Assembly: GCF_900187885.1 (NCBI RefSeq)
Contig: NZ_FYEK01000020.1
Coordinates: 26,234 to 90,233 of the forward strand
Reading direction: 5' to 3'
DNA: 64,000 nucleotides
DNA from: Thermoflexus hugenholtzii JAD2
GTDB lineage: Bacteria; Chloroflexota; Anaerolineae; Thermoflexales; Thermoflexaceae
Both the position numbers and the translations under genes were made by a program. Positions 39,577 through 48,704 of this stretch are shown one piece after another; positions within the stretch are counted from its first letter, which is position 1; each line of letters begins with the position of its first letter. The notes under the pieces were generated by a model that did not search any database, was not told the DNA's origin, and saw only the letters and a list, made by a program, of their open reading frames with translations.

Positions 39577-40212
39577 CTACTCGATGCGGAGGCCCAGGCG
39601 GTCGGCCAGGTGGGCGCGGATCGCCGCCTGCACCGCCTCCATGGGCTGGGAGGCGTCGATCACCACCCATCGGGCGGGCTCGGCAGCGGCCAGGGCGAGA
39701 TAGCCCTCCCGCACCCGTTGATGGAATGCCAGGTCCATGGCGTCCAGGCGGGTCCAGGCCTCGCCGGAGGCCCGGCGGCGGGCCAGGCCCTGCTCTACCT
39801 CCACATCCAGCAGGAAGGTAAGATCCGGTTGAAGGCCGCCGGTGGCGAACCGGTTCAGACGGCGCAGCTCCTCCAGATCCAGTCCCCGGCCGTAGCCCTG
39901 ATAGGCCAGGGTGGAATCCGCGTAGCGGTCGCTGATGACGATGCCTCCCGCCATCAGGAAGGGGCGGATGACCCGCTCCACCAGCTGGGCTCGGGCGGCG
40001 CAGAAGAGCAAGGCCTCCGCCCGGGCCACCATTTCCGCCTGCTCATGGGCGTGGAGCAGCTCCCGGATCGCCTCCCCCAGAGGGGTCCCGCCGGGCTCCC
40101 GGGTGAGCAGCACCCGAAGCCCTTTCTCCTGAAGGGTGCCGGCCAGCCAGCGGGCCATGGTGGTCTTCCCGCATCCCTCCGGCCCTTCGAAGGTGATCAG
40201 GAGGCCGCCCAT
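39577..40212 (-). CDS. tmk: thymidylate kinase
   Basis: This 211-residue enzyme converts dTMP to dTDP. The P-loop is FEGPEGCGKTT, followed by REPGGTPLGEAIR, the DRY motif DRYADSTLAYQGYGRGL, and the lid RRRASGEAWTRLD. The start ATG at 40212 is one base from the cdsA stop, so translation is probably coupled; the longer frame to 40239 overlaps cdsA. Confidence 0.94.
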   Translation of the reverse strand: MGGLLITFEGPEGCGKTTMARWLAGTLQEKGLRVLLTREPGGTPLGEAIRELLHAHEQAEMVARAEALLFCAARAQLVERVIRPFLMAGGIVISDRYADSTLAYQGYGRGLDLEELRRLNRFATGGLQPDLTFLLDVEVEQGLARRRASGEAWTRLDAMDLAFHQRVREGYLALAAAEPARWVVIDASQPMEAVQAAIRAHLADRLGLRIE

Positions 40213-40213
40213 C

Positions 40214-41017
40214 TTAAAACCCCTGGATCCAGTGAGCATACAGGTATGCGATCATCGCATTCCAGAGCAGACTGTCCAGCCGGTCCAGCACGCCCCCGTG
40301 CCCGGGGAAGAGGTTCCCGGAGTCTTTCACCCCGGCCCGGCGCTTCAGGACCGAGATCGAGAGATCCCCCAGGGTCCCTAGGCTGCCGGCCAGCAGGCCG
40401 AGGAGGGCGCCGGGCCCGGCTCCGATCCCGATCAGAAGGCCCAGGAGAGCGCCCACCAGGAGGCCGGCTATGCAGCCGCCGAGGAACCCCTCCCAGGTTT
40501 TGCCCGGGCTCAGACGAGGCGCCAGGCGGTGTCGCCCCCACCGCTGGCCGACGAAGTAGGCGGCGGTGTCAGCCCCCCAGGTGACGAAGAGGACGAAGAC
40601 CACCCATCCGCGGCCGTAGGGCTCCGGGAGGTTCCGGAGCCAGACGAAGGAGCGCCCTAGCCAGCCCAGATACAGCCCGCCGGCGGCGGTGAAGGCCCAG
40701 TCGATCAGGGGATGCTCGGTGCGCCGGATCCACCAGAACCACACGAGGGCGAAGGGCGGCGCGAGGGTCAGGGTGAGCTCCGCCAGCCGGGGGCTGGCTG
40801 CGGAGAACATCCCGTCTATCAGGAAGCCCAGGATCATCAACCCGACCCAGCCCAGGGAGGGGGAGAAGCCGATGCGCCGGATCAGGCCGGTGTATTCCCA
40901 GGCGGCCAGCCCCAGGGCGAGGGCCACCGTCGCCGCCCAGATCCACCCGCCTTGGTGGATGAGGGCTGCGAGCAGAGGGATAGCGATGAGGGCGACGAGG
41001 AGGCGCTGGCGCAGCAC
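40214..41017 (-). CDS. cdsA: phosphatidate cytidylyltransferase
   Basis: This 267-residue integral membrane enzyme makes CDP-diacylglycerol from phosphatidate and CTP. It has about eight hydrophobic helices and the C-terminal CDP-alcohol signature: LSPGKTWEGFLGG, DLSISVLKRRAGVKDSGNLFPGHGGVLDRLDSL. Length is typical. It lies 16 bases after uppS in the direction of transcription and almost abuts tmk. Confidence 0.93.
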   Translation of the reverse strand: MLRQRLLVALIAIPLLAALIHQGGWIWAATVALALGLAAWEYTGLIRRIGFSPSLGWVGLMILGFLIDGMFSAASPRLAELTLTLAPPFALVWFWWIRRTEHPLIDWAFTAAGGLYLGWLGRSFVWLRNLPEPYGRGWVVFVLFVTWGADTAAYFVGQRWGRHRLAPRLSPGKTWEGFLGGCIAGLLVGALLGLLIGIGAGPGALLGLLAGSLGTLGDLSISVLKRRAGVKDSGNLFPGHGGVLDRLDSLLWNAMIAYLYAHWIQGF

Positions 41018-41033
41018 GGCGGGATCAGGAAGG

Positions 41034-41780
41034 TTATCCGGGGGGAGCCAGCTGCTCGCTGATCTGTCCGAACCGACGCTCCCGGCGGCTGTAGGCCTCG
41101 ATGGCCTTCAGCAGCTCTTCCCGGTCGAAGTCGGGCCAGTAGACGGGCGTCACATAAAACTCCGCATAGGCGGCCTGCCAGAGCAGGAAGTTGCTCAGTC
41201 GCATCTCCCCGCTGGTGCGGATGATCAGATCCGGATCCGGCAGCCCGGCGGTATACAGGTAGCGGGAGATCAGCTCCTCGTTGACCGCCTCCGGGGGGAC
41301 GCCGTCGGCGATGATGCGGCGGACGGCCTCCACGATCTCCTGGCGGCCTCCGTAGTTGAAGGCGACGCAGAGGATGAGCCGGGAGTTCCCCTTTGTCCGT
41401 TCGATGGCCATGCGGATCTTTCGCTGGAGCCGTTCGGGCACTCCCTCCAGGCTGCCCAGATGGCGGATCTGCACCCCGTTGCGGTCCAGGTTGTCCAGCT
41501 CCCGGTCGATCATCTGCTCCAGCAACCCGAAGAGGCCGTAGACCTCCTCCGGGGGGCGGCGCCAGTTCTCGGTGGAGAAGGCATAGATGGTGAGGATGCG
41601 GACCCCGAGGTCAGCGCAGGCCTCGATCACCCGGCGCAGGTTCTCCGTGCCGGCCCGATGCCCGGCCAGGCGAGGGAGACCGCGGGCCTTGGCCCAGCGG
41701 CCGTTGCCGTCCATGATGATGGCGATATGGGTGGGGATCCTCAGCGTGATCTCCGCGACCTGACCGTTCTGCTGCCTCAC
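41034..41780 (-). CDS. uppS: undecaprenyl diphosphate synthase (cis-prenyltransferase)
   Basis: This 248-residue enzyme extends farnesyl diphosphate to the polyprenyl carrier for cell-wall and glycan synthesis. It has [39 protein letters not shown] and [26 protein letters not shown]. The start is GTG at 41780, preceded by GAAGGAGGAG. It is between frr and cdsA, the common bacterial order. Confidence 0.94.
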   Translation of the reverse strand: MRQQNGQVAEITLRIPTHIAIIMDGNGRWAKARGLPRLAGHRAGTENLRRVIEACADLGVRILTIYAFSTENWRRPPEEVYGLFGLLEQMIDRELDNLDRNGVQIRHLGSLEGVPERLQRKIRMAIERTKGNSRLILCVAFNYGGRQEIVEAVRRIIADGVPPEAVNEELISRYLYTAGLPDPDLIIRTSGEMRLSNFLLWQAAYAEFYVTPVYWPDFDREELLKAIEAYSRRERRFGQISEQLAPPG

Positions 41781-41842
41781 GGACTCCTCCTTCCAGGGCC
41801 CTCTCCGATTCCGGGCGGAGATCCCTCCGTCCCGGCCGTGAT

Positions 41843-42403
41843 TCAGAACGACATGATCTCCTTCTCCTTAGCCTGGGCGACCCTCTCCGCCTCCTCGATG
41901 TAGCGGTCGGTGAGCTTCTGGACCTCTTCCTTAGCCTCCTCCAGCTCATCGTCCGACATCTCTTTGTTCTTGTGGCGAGCCCGCAGCTCCTCCAGGGCAT
42001 CCCGCCGGATGTTGCGGATGGCGACGCGGGTCTCCTCGAGCCGCTTGTGCACCAGCTTCACCAACTCCTGACGGCGCTGTTCGGTGAGCCGGGGCAGCAC
42101 CAAACGGATGATCCGGCCGTCGTTGCTGGGAGTTAGCCCCAGGTCGGACTTGAGGATGGCCCGTTCGATCTCCGGCAGGGCCTTCGGGTCATAGGGCTGG
42201 ATGGTCAGCAGGTTCGGCTCCGGAGCCCGGATGATGGCCAGCTGCTCCAGCGGGACCTGGGTCCCGTAGTATTCCACTGGGATCCGCTCCACCAGCGCGG
42301 GGGAGGCCCGCCCGGTGCGAATGCCCTTGAGCTCGTCCTCGAACACCCGAATGGCCTTGCGCATGCGCTCCTCGGCGTCGCGGAAGACCTGTTTCGGGAT
42401 CAT
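41843..42403 (-). CDS. frr: ribosome recycling factor
   Basis: This 186-residue protein splits post-termination ribosomes with EF-G. Family segments are seen: [47 protein letters not shown] and [15 protein letters not shown]. Length is normal. It follows pyrH by 46 bases, as in many bacteria. Confidence 0.95.
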   Translation of the reverse strand: MIPKQVFRDAEERMRKAIRVFEDELKGIRTGRASPALVERIPVEYYGTQVPLEQLAIIRAPEPNLLTIQPYDPKALPEIERAILKSDLGLTPSNDGRIIRLVLPRLTEQRRQELVKLVHKRLEETRVAIRNIRRDALEELRARHKNKEMSDDELEEAKEEVQKLTDRYIEEAERVAQAKEKEIMSF

Positions 42404-42449
42404 CGCGCCTCTTCACCTCCGCCAGGTTCAAGGGGCGGGCGGATGCGGC

Positions 42450-43254
<805 letters not shown>

Positions 43255-43261
43255 CTCTTCA

Positions 43262-43864
43262 TCATTCCACCGTCTCCCCCAGTTCGTATCGTGCGAACCG
43301 GCGGACCACGATGTTCTCCCCGACGCGGGCGATGACCTCCATGATCCGCTCGTTGACCGTGCGGTTCTCATCCCGGATGAAGGGCTGCTCCAGCAGGCAG
43401 ACCTCCTGGATGAAGCGGGCCAGCCGGTTCTCCGCGATCTTCTCAGCGATGTGGGGGGGCTTGCCCTCGTGGAGGGCTTCTTTTAGATAGATCTGCCGCT
43501 CGTGCTCCAGGACCTCCGCTGGGACGTCCTCGCGGCGGATGTAGCGAGGGTTGGTGGCGGCGATCTGGAGCAGCAGGTCGTGGGCCAGCTGCTGGAACTC
43601 CGGGGTGCGGGCGACGAAATCCGTCTCGCAGTTCAACTCCAGCAGCACCCCTACTCGATTGCCCGGGTGCACGTAGGCGACCACCAGGCCCTCCCGGGCG
43701 GTTCGCTCCAGCTTGCGGGCCGCCCGGGCCAGCCCCTTCTCCCGCAGGTAATCGATCGCCTTCTCGAAATCCCCACCGGTCTCCTCCAGGGCTTTCCGGC
43801 AATCCAGGATCCCGGCGCCGGTCATCTCCCGCAGGCGCTTGACCATATCGACGGTGATGTTCAA
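43262..43864 (-). CDS. tsf: elongation factor Ts
   Basis: This 200-residue protein is the EF-Tu nucleotide exchange factor. The N-terminal UBA-like part [39 protein letters not shown] and the core [11 protein letters not shown] are clear. I choose TTG 43864 as start: GGAGGG lies 7 bases upstream, and the result [11 protein letters not shown] matches the usual EF-Ts N-terminus. An ATG at 43879 in the same frame would place the Shine-Dalgarno inside the coding region. Confidence 0.9.
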   Translation of the reverse strand: MNITVDMVKRLREMTGAGILDCRKALEETGGDFEKAIDYLREKGLARAARKLERTAREGLVVAYVHPGNRVGVLLELNCETDFVARTPEFQQLAHDLLLQIAATNPRYIRREDVPAEVLEHERQIYLKEALHEGKPPHIAEKIAENRLARFIQEVCLLEQPFIRDENRTVNERIMEVIARVGENIVVRRFARYELGETVE

Positions 43865-43915
43865 GGGTCTTCCCTCCATCGAAGGGTGTCCGAAAAGGCC
43901 CGGGCAGGGGCCGGC

Positions 43916-44755
43916 TCAGGGGAGCTCCTCCAGCTCCTCCCCGATCTCCTCCTCCATCTCTTCCTCGGCCTCTTCCTCCTCCGCCTCGAAGACGCGGCGG
44001 GGCTCCAGGGCCGGCACGACCTCCTCGATCTCCTCCTCTTCGGCTGGGGCCTCCGGCACGCCCATCTTCTCCCGCAGCTGCAGGCCCTCCAGGACGGCGT
44101 CCGCCATCAACCGGGTGACGAGCTTGATGGAGCGGATGGCGTCATCGTTGGCCGGGATGATGTAGTCGATGGGATCGGGGTCGCAGTTGGTGTCGACCAT
44201 GGCGATGACGGGGATGTTCAGGGCGTTCGCCTCGCGGATCGCCGTGGCCTCCCGCATAGTGTCCACCACGAACAGCATGTCGGGGAGGCGCTTGAGGGGC
44301 CGGAGCCCCTCGAACTTGAGGCGCATCTTCTCGTATTTGCGACGGAGCCGGATGGCCTCCTTCTTGGGCATCGTCTCCAGACCGCCGTTGCGGATCATCT
44401 CGTCCAGCTGGATATAGTAGCGGATGCGCTCCCGGATGGTCCGCCAGTTGGTGAGGGTGCCGCCCAGCCAGCGGTAGTTCACATAGGGCATCTGGCAGCG
44501 CTGGGCTTCCGCGGCGATGGTCTCCTGGGCCTGCCGTTTGGTCCCCACGAACAGGATCACGCCGCCCTGGGCGACTTTGTCCCGAACCAGCTCATAGGTG
44601 CTGTCGATGGCGCGGATGGTTTGCTGGAGGTCAATGATGTGGACGCCGTTGCGTTCGGTGAAGATATAGGGTTTCATCTTGGGGTGCCAGCGGTTGGTCT
44701 TGTGACCGAAGTGCACCCCGGCTTCCAGCAGCTCCTTCATCGTCACACGCGGCAT
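43916..44755 (-). CDS. rpsB: 30S ribosomal protein S2
   Basis: This 279-residue protein has the S2 core: [56 protein letters not shown] and [28 protein letters not shown]. It ends with an extra acidic tail of about 45 residues rich in Glu, as found in some Chloroflexota and Actinobacteria. The ATG at 44755 follows GGAGGAAGG. It opens the rpsB-tsf pair. Confidence 0.95.
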   Translation of the reverse strand: MPRVTMKELLEAGVHFGHKTNRWHPKMKPYIFTERNGVHIIDLQQTIRAIDSTYELVRDKVAQGGVILFVGTKRQAQETIAAEAQRCQMPYVNYRWLGGTLTNWRTIRERIRYYIQLDEMIRNGGLETMPKKEAIRLRRKYEKMRLKFEGLRPLKRLPDMLFVVDTMREATAIREANALNIPVIAMVDTNCDPDPIDYIIPANDDAIRSIKLVTRLMADAVLEGLQLREKMGVPEAPAEEEEIEEVVPALEPRRVFEAEEEEAEEEMEEEIGEELEELP

Positions 44756-44869
44756 AGGCCTTCCTCCAGATGCGTTTTTCTCCTCCACCCCTTCCTCCCG
44801 GCCGGGAGCCGGGCCGCGCCCGGCACGCCCCTCCGGTCCAGGGTGTGTGGGATGGGATACCGGCTGCAC

Positions 44870-44878
44870 AGTATAACA
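44870..44878 (-). promoter_or_regulatory. extended -10 promoter of rpsB
   Basis: On the minus strand TGTTATACT (44878 to 44870) is a near-perfect extended -10, about 115 bases before rpsB. It is the likely promoter of the rpsB-tsf transcript. Confidence 0.65.
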
Positions 44879-45005
44879 CGGGATCCGGCGATCGGCCAGT
44901 CCTCCCCGGAACCCCGTAACCTTTTGCCGTCCACCGCCGACATGATGGGCGGATCGCGGCGCGCCGCTCAATCCGCTCCGTTCAAACCGTCAGGGAGGTG
45001 CTTCC

Positions 45006-45908
45006 ATGCAAAAGATCTTTCGTTGGGGGATCCTCGGGCTTGGGCTGGCGCTCCTCGCGCTGACCGCCTGCACGACCGCTCCCGCCGCCGGGGATGGGCA
45101 GACGATCCGCTGGCAGGGGACGGTGGAGGCCGTCCTCCCCGATGGCCTTCAGGTCTCGGGCCAGCGCGTCCGCTGGACCGGCGACACGCAGATCCTGGGG
45201 CAGGTGCAGGTGGGCTCGCAGGTGGAGATCGAGGGGACCCGATCCGATGGGGCGCTGAACGCGATGGTGATCCGGGTCCAATCCTCTGGTGGATCGGCAG
45301 CGATGAGCGCTGTGGCTACAGGGACCTTTGTCTCCCCGCTTCCCACCCCGACTTCCTGGGTCGAGTTCAAGGGGACGGTGGAGGAGGTCCTCCCTATCGG
45401 CTATCGGATCGCCGGCCAGACCGTGATCGTGACGACTACCACTCGCATTGATGGCCCCATCGCGGTGGGGACGTTTGTGGAGGTGAAGGGGGTCCTCCAG
45501 GCGGATGGTTCGATCCTGGCCGTCCACATCCACCTGGAGGAGCCGGAGCAGAAGGACGCCAAGGTGGAGTTCAAGGGGGTGGTGGAGGAGGTTCTCTCGA
45601 ACGGTTATCGGGTGAGTGGGCGCATTGTGGTGGTAATGGGCTCCACCAAGGTGAAGGGTCCTATCGCTGTTGGGAACTGGGTGGAGGTGAAGGGGGTCCT
45701 TCAGGCGGACGGCAGCGTCCTGGCTTATGAGATCGAGGTGAAGGGGGCTCCCGAGTCGGGCAAGGATGACTCGCGTCATGACGACAGTCGCAGCAGTGAT
45801 GACTCGCACCACAGCGATAGTTACAGCGGCGATGATTCGCACCATGGCGACAGCCATGGTAGTGGTGATTCGCATCATGACGATGATCACGATGATGACG
45901 ATGATTGA
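45006..45908 (+). CDS. lipoprotein with three DUF5666 repeats and a His/Asp/Ser tail
   Basis: This 300-residue protein has a lipoprotein signal with lipobox LTAC (Cys 22). Three DUF5666-like beta units follow at about 35-91, 118-176 and 187-246, each with the pattern FKGxVEEVLxxGYRV...GPIAVGxxVEVKGVLQADGS. The tail from 251 to 300 is nearly all Asp, Ser and His (19 Asp, 13 Ser, 9 His, with Gly). Such a tail could bind divalent metals or form salt-tolerant disordered surface; this is inference. It is followed by an ECF sigma factor and a DUF5666-containing anti-sigma-like protein, so it may be a target of that pair. Confidence 0.85.
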   Translation: MQKIFRWGILGLGLALLALTACTTAPAAGDGQTIRWQGTVEAVLPDGLQVSGQRVRWTGDTQILGQVQVGSQVEIEGTRSDGALNAMVIRVQSSGGSAAMSAVATGTFVSPLPTPTSWVEFKGTVEEVLPIGYRIAGQTVIVTTTTRIDGPIAVGTFVEVKGVLQADGSILAVHIHLEEPEQKDAKVEFKGVVEEVLSNGYRVSGRIVVVMGSTKVKGPIAVGNWVEVKGVLQADGSVLAYEIEVKGAPESGKDDSRHDDSRSSDDSHHSDSYSGDDSHHGDSHGSGDSHHDDDHDDDDD

Positions 45909-46033
45909 ATGGCGCGATCGAGGGGATGCGCGGCCCTCCTGAATCGCGAGACCGGGAAGGGGCGGGGCGGGGGACCGGCCGCGCGCGATGGTCCTCCGCC
46001 CGTTCTGCTTTGCTCAGGAAGGCTGGGGATCCG

Positions 46034-46063
46034 ATGACATCTTCCTCCCAGCGCGGATACGAT
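46034..46063 (+). promoter_or_regulatory. possible promoter of the sigma/anti-sigma pair
   Basis: ATGACA (46034-46039) and TACGAT (46058-46063) are 18 bases apart, just before the sigma start at 46077, giving a very short leader. Confidence 0.4.
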
Positions 46064-46076
46064 AGGGTTAATTACA

Positions 46077-46652
46077 GTGGAAACTTTCCTTGAGCGATCC
46101 GGAACAGTGACGGACGAACAGGTTCTGCTGGCCCGTGCACGGTCCCTGGATCCGGAGGCCATGGCCGAGCTGCACGAGCGGTATTACCGGATGCTGTATT
46201 TCTACGTGCTCGGCCGGGTTGGGGAACGGATGGCGGCGGAGGATCTGACCGCCGAGGTCTTCACACGTCTCCTGGAAGCCTTCCATCGGGGCCGGGGGCC
46301 GGAGCGCCATCTGGCGGCCTGGCTGTTCCGGACCGCCGATCATCTGGTGGCCGATCACCACCGCGCCCGCTACCGGCGCCCGGAGGTCGCGCTAGAGGAG
46401 GCGTGGGCCGCCGCGAGAGAGGAGGAGCGGAGCGATGTGGTGGTCCAGGAGCGGGTGCGAGAGGCTCTGGAGCACCTCACGCCCGATCAGCGGGCGGTGA
46501 TCCTGATGCGGTTCTGGATGGATCTCCCCCTGGCGCAGATCGCCCGGGAGCTGGGGAAAAGCGTGGGGGCGGTGAAATTGCTCCAGCATCGGGCCCTGGC
46601 CGCCCTCGCTAAACAGTTACAGGATCTCAGGAGCGATCATGGCGCGACGTGA
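46077..46652 (+). CDS. ECF-type RNA polymerase sigma factor
   Basis: This 191-residue protein has sigma-70 region 2 (ARSLDPEAMAELHERYYRMLYFYVLGRVGERMAAEDLTAEVF) and region 4 (LTPDQRAVILMRFWMDLPLAQIARELGKSVGAVKLLQHRALAAL). The start is GTG at 46077; a second GTG before TDEQV is possible. Its end overlaps the next gene by 14 bases, typical of a sigma and anti-sigma pair. Confidence 0.88.
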   Translation: METFLERSGTVTDEQVLLARARSLDPEAMAELHERYYRMLYFYVLGRVGERMAAEDLTAEVFTRLLEAFHRGRGPERHLAAWLFRTADHLVADHHRARYRRPEVALEEAWAAAREEERSDVVVQERVREALEHLTPDQRAVILMRFWMDLPLAQIARELGKSVGAVKLLQHRALAALAKQLQDLRSDHGAT

Positions 46653-47757
46653 GGAGGAGCTGGAACAAGCCCTGCGGTTGCTCCGGGAAGGAGCTCCACT
46701 TGAAGCGGTGGTGGCCCGCTATCCGGAGCTGGCTCCGGCCCTGCGCGCCGCCCGTCTCCTGGAGAGGGCGCGCCCCCCCGGGCCGTCCCTACGCGCGGAA
46801 CTGGCCTCCCGGGCCGCCTTCCTCCGGCGCGCGGAGGAGCTTCGGGCCGCTCGCCGTCCCTGGGCCGGGATCCTGTTCGGATGGCTCCGATATGCTCGGG
46901 CCGGTGCTGTCCTCGCAGGCATCCTGCTGATCGCCGGGGTGCTGCACCTCCTGGCCCAGCAAAGCCTTCCGGGGGATCCCCTCTACGGGTTGAAGCGGGC
47001 GGAGGAGCGGGTCTGGCTGGCGCTGACGCTAGACCCGGTGGAGCGGCGTCTGGTGGAGGAGACCCTGGCCGCCCGCCGCTGGGAGGAATACCGAGCCCTC
47101 GCGCAGCGCCGGGGCTCGGGGACGGTGACCTGGGAGGGCCAGATCGAGGGGAGCGAGGGGATCACCTGGCGCATCGGGGGGATCCCAGTGGAGGTCTTCC
47201 CCGAGACGGAGATCGTGGGACCGGTGGCCCTGGGCCAGCGGGCCGTGGTGACCGCCTTCCTGGGGCCGGAGGGGGGGCTGATTGCCCTGCAGATCCGGGC
47301 GATCTCGGAGACCCCGACTCCGATCCCGGAGCCAGAGGCCACCAGGATGCCTGCGGAGACGCCGGAGACACCCACCCCGGCCCCGGTTCAGACCCGCCTG
47401 TCCATGCGGACGCCTCAGCCGACGTCGACATTGATCCCTGGCCCGGCTCCTACGGCCACCCCGTCGCCGCCCGCGCCGGCGACGCCCACGCTCACGCCAA
47501 CGCCTACCCCGATGCGGGGATCCACGCCCACGCCAACGCCTACCCCAGAGGATCACGACGAGGGAGAGACCGTGGAGTGGAAGGGGGTCCTCCAGGCGAT
47601 CGCTGGATCCACATGGATCATCGACGGCCGCGCGGTGCAGGTCACCGGCAATACGAAGATCCACGGCGATCCCCGGATCGGCGATCGTGTGGAGGTTAAG
47701 GCGCGGCGTCAACCCGATGGAACGCTCGTCGCGCTGGAGATCGAGCGGGAGGATTAG
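46639..47757 (+). CDS. anti-sigma-like membrane protein with DUF5667 and DUF5666 domains
   Basis: This 372-residue protein begins with a cytoplasmic helical segment (about 1-75, EQALRLLREGAPLEAVVARYP), which would hold the sigma factor. One membrane helix follows (about 88-107, AGAVLAGILLIAGVLHLLA), then a DUF5667 segment (GDPLYGLKRAEERVWLALTLDPVERR). Outside there is a DUF5666-like unit (about 165-215), a Pro/Thr-rich linker (about 220-305), and a second DUF5666-like unit at the C-terminus (VEWKGVLQAIAGSTWIIDGRA). The role as anti-sigma is inferred from overlap with the sigma gene and topology. Confidence 0.78.
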   Translation: MARREEELEQALRLLREGAPLEAVVARYPELAPALRAARLLERARPPGPSLRAELASRAAFLRRAEELRAARRPWAGILFGWLRYARAGAVLAGILLIAGVLHLLAQQSLPGDPLYGLKRAEERVWLALTLDPVERRLVEETLAARRWEEYRALAQRRGSGTVTWEGQIEGSEGITWRIGGIPVEVFPETEIVGPVALGQRAVVTAFLGPEGGLIALQIRAISETPTPIPEPEATRMPAETPETPTPAPVQTRLSMRTPQPTSTLIPGPAPTATPSPPAPATPTLTPTPTPMRGSTPTPTPTPEDHDEGETVEWKGVLQAIAGSTWIIDGRAVQVTGNTKIHGDPRIGDRVEVKARRQPDGTLVALEIERED

Positions 47758-47800
47758 CCCGATAGGAGCCGGAAGCCCAAAGGGAGCTTTTCACCTTAGC

Positions 47801-48166
47801 GTGGACTACCGGCCGTTCTGGGTGGGGTGGGGGCAGCCGGGCCTGTATTTGCTCACGCTGGTGACGCTCTCTTTCTATGTCCGGCGGCGCATCGGTCATG
47901 CGACGTGGCGGCGGATCCATTACTTGAGCTTTGTGGTCTTCCTGATGGTCACGGTCCACGGGCTGATGAGCGGCACGGATGCGGCCAGGGCCGGCGTTCG
48001 GGTCATGCATCAAACGGCGGGGTGGAGCGTGCTGGGGCTTGGGATTTATCGAGCCCTCGCGGTTTGGGTATTCCCAGCCTTCCGGAAATGGACTTCCGCG
48101 CTCTTCAGGAAGGGTTCAGCGCTTTCGAATGAATGCCCCCACCCGCTGCAAGGGCGATCACTCTGA
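47801..48166 (+). pseudogene. truncated ferric-reductase-like membrane fragment
   Basis: The 121 residues from GTG 47801 match the C-terminal half of ferric-reductase-like transmembrane proteins. VDYRPFWVGWGQPGLYLL is followed by RRIGHATWRRIHYLSFVVFLMVTVHGLMSGTDA, with His residues typical of heme ligands (HYLSF, VHGL). The usual N-terminal helices are absent: the frame upstream reads out of the anti-sigma gene, and no start with a ribosome site is seen. It is probably a remnant, though a short functional form cannot be excluded. Confidence 0.55.
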
Positions 48167-48213
48167 AGTGGCTCTCGCCGACGCGTGGATGTCCGGGAGC
48201 CATGAAGCTCCCC

Positions 48214-48618
48214 CTATCCGGGCTCGCGTTCGCCCCGAGGAAGGGCGACTCGCACCTCCCAGAACAGGATAGCCCCTTCCTCGATGCGATCCCAAAGGGA
48301 GCGGATCCAGCGCAGCAACCGGCGATCCATCCGGGACGCGGCGCTCATCTTCTCCTCCTGTATCTCTTCTTCCAGCTCGCGCTCCGCCTCCTGGAGGCGC
48401 CTTCGGAGCTTCTCCCGACGATCCGTCCATTCCTGCTGCAATCGCTCCCGCGCTTCCGGCCGCAAAAACCGGACCCGCACGGGCTCCGGGAAGCCTTGGC
48501 CCCGCTCCAGGACATCGAAGTCTTCCCAGTGGATCAAAACCGGGGGCTTTCGTTGGCCAGCAGCGCTTCCGGCTCCCAAGCCATCCGCCACGAGATCCCA
48601 TAGCACCACCCGCTCCAT
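48214..48618 (-). CDS. hypothetical coiled-coil protein
   Basis: This 134-residue protein begins MERVVLWDLVADGLG and has a coiled-coil middle (RLQQEWTDRREKLRRRLQEAERELEEEIQEEK). A C-terminal helix is also present (RLLRWIRSLWDRIEEGAILF). No family is recognised. It is 86 bases downstream of the beta-propeller gene on the same strand and may be the third gene of that transcript. The longer open frame to 49194 overlaps the propeller gene and is discounted. Confidence 0.5.
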   Translation of the reverse strand: MERVVLWDLVADGLGAGSAAGQRKPPVLIHWEDFDVLERGQGFPEPVRVRFLRPEARERLQQEWTDRREKLRRRLQEAERELEEEIQEEKMSAASRMDRRLLRWIRSLWDRIEEGAILFWEVRVALPRGEREPG

Positions 48619-48704
48619 TCGTCCCCTTCTTCCGGATGAAGGGCGAAGAGGTTGGTTCCCATAGGCTTCTCCTCCAGCGAGCGTGGTGAGATCGGCAAGG
48701 GCGC

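Noticed and set aside
45760..45905. Repeat-rich DNA considered as a CRISPR-like or satellite array
   Set aside because: It is in-frame coding for the Asp/Ser/His tail, with no regular spacers.
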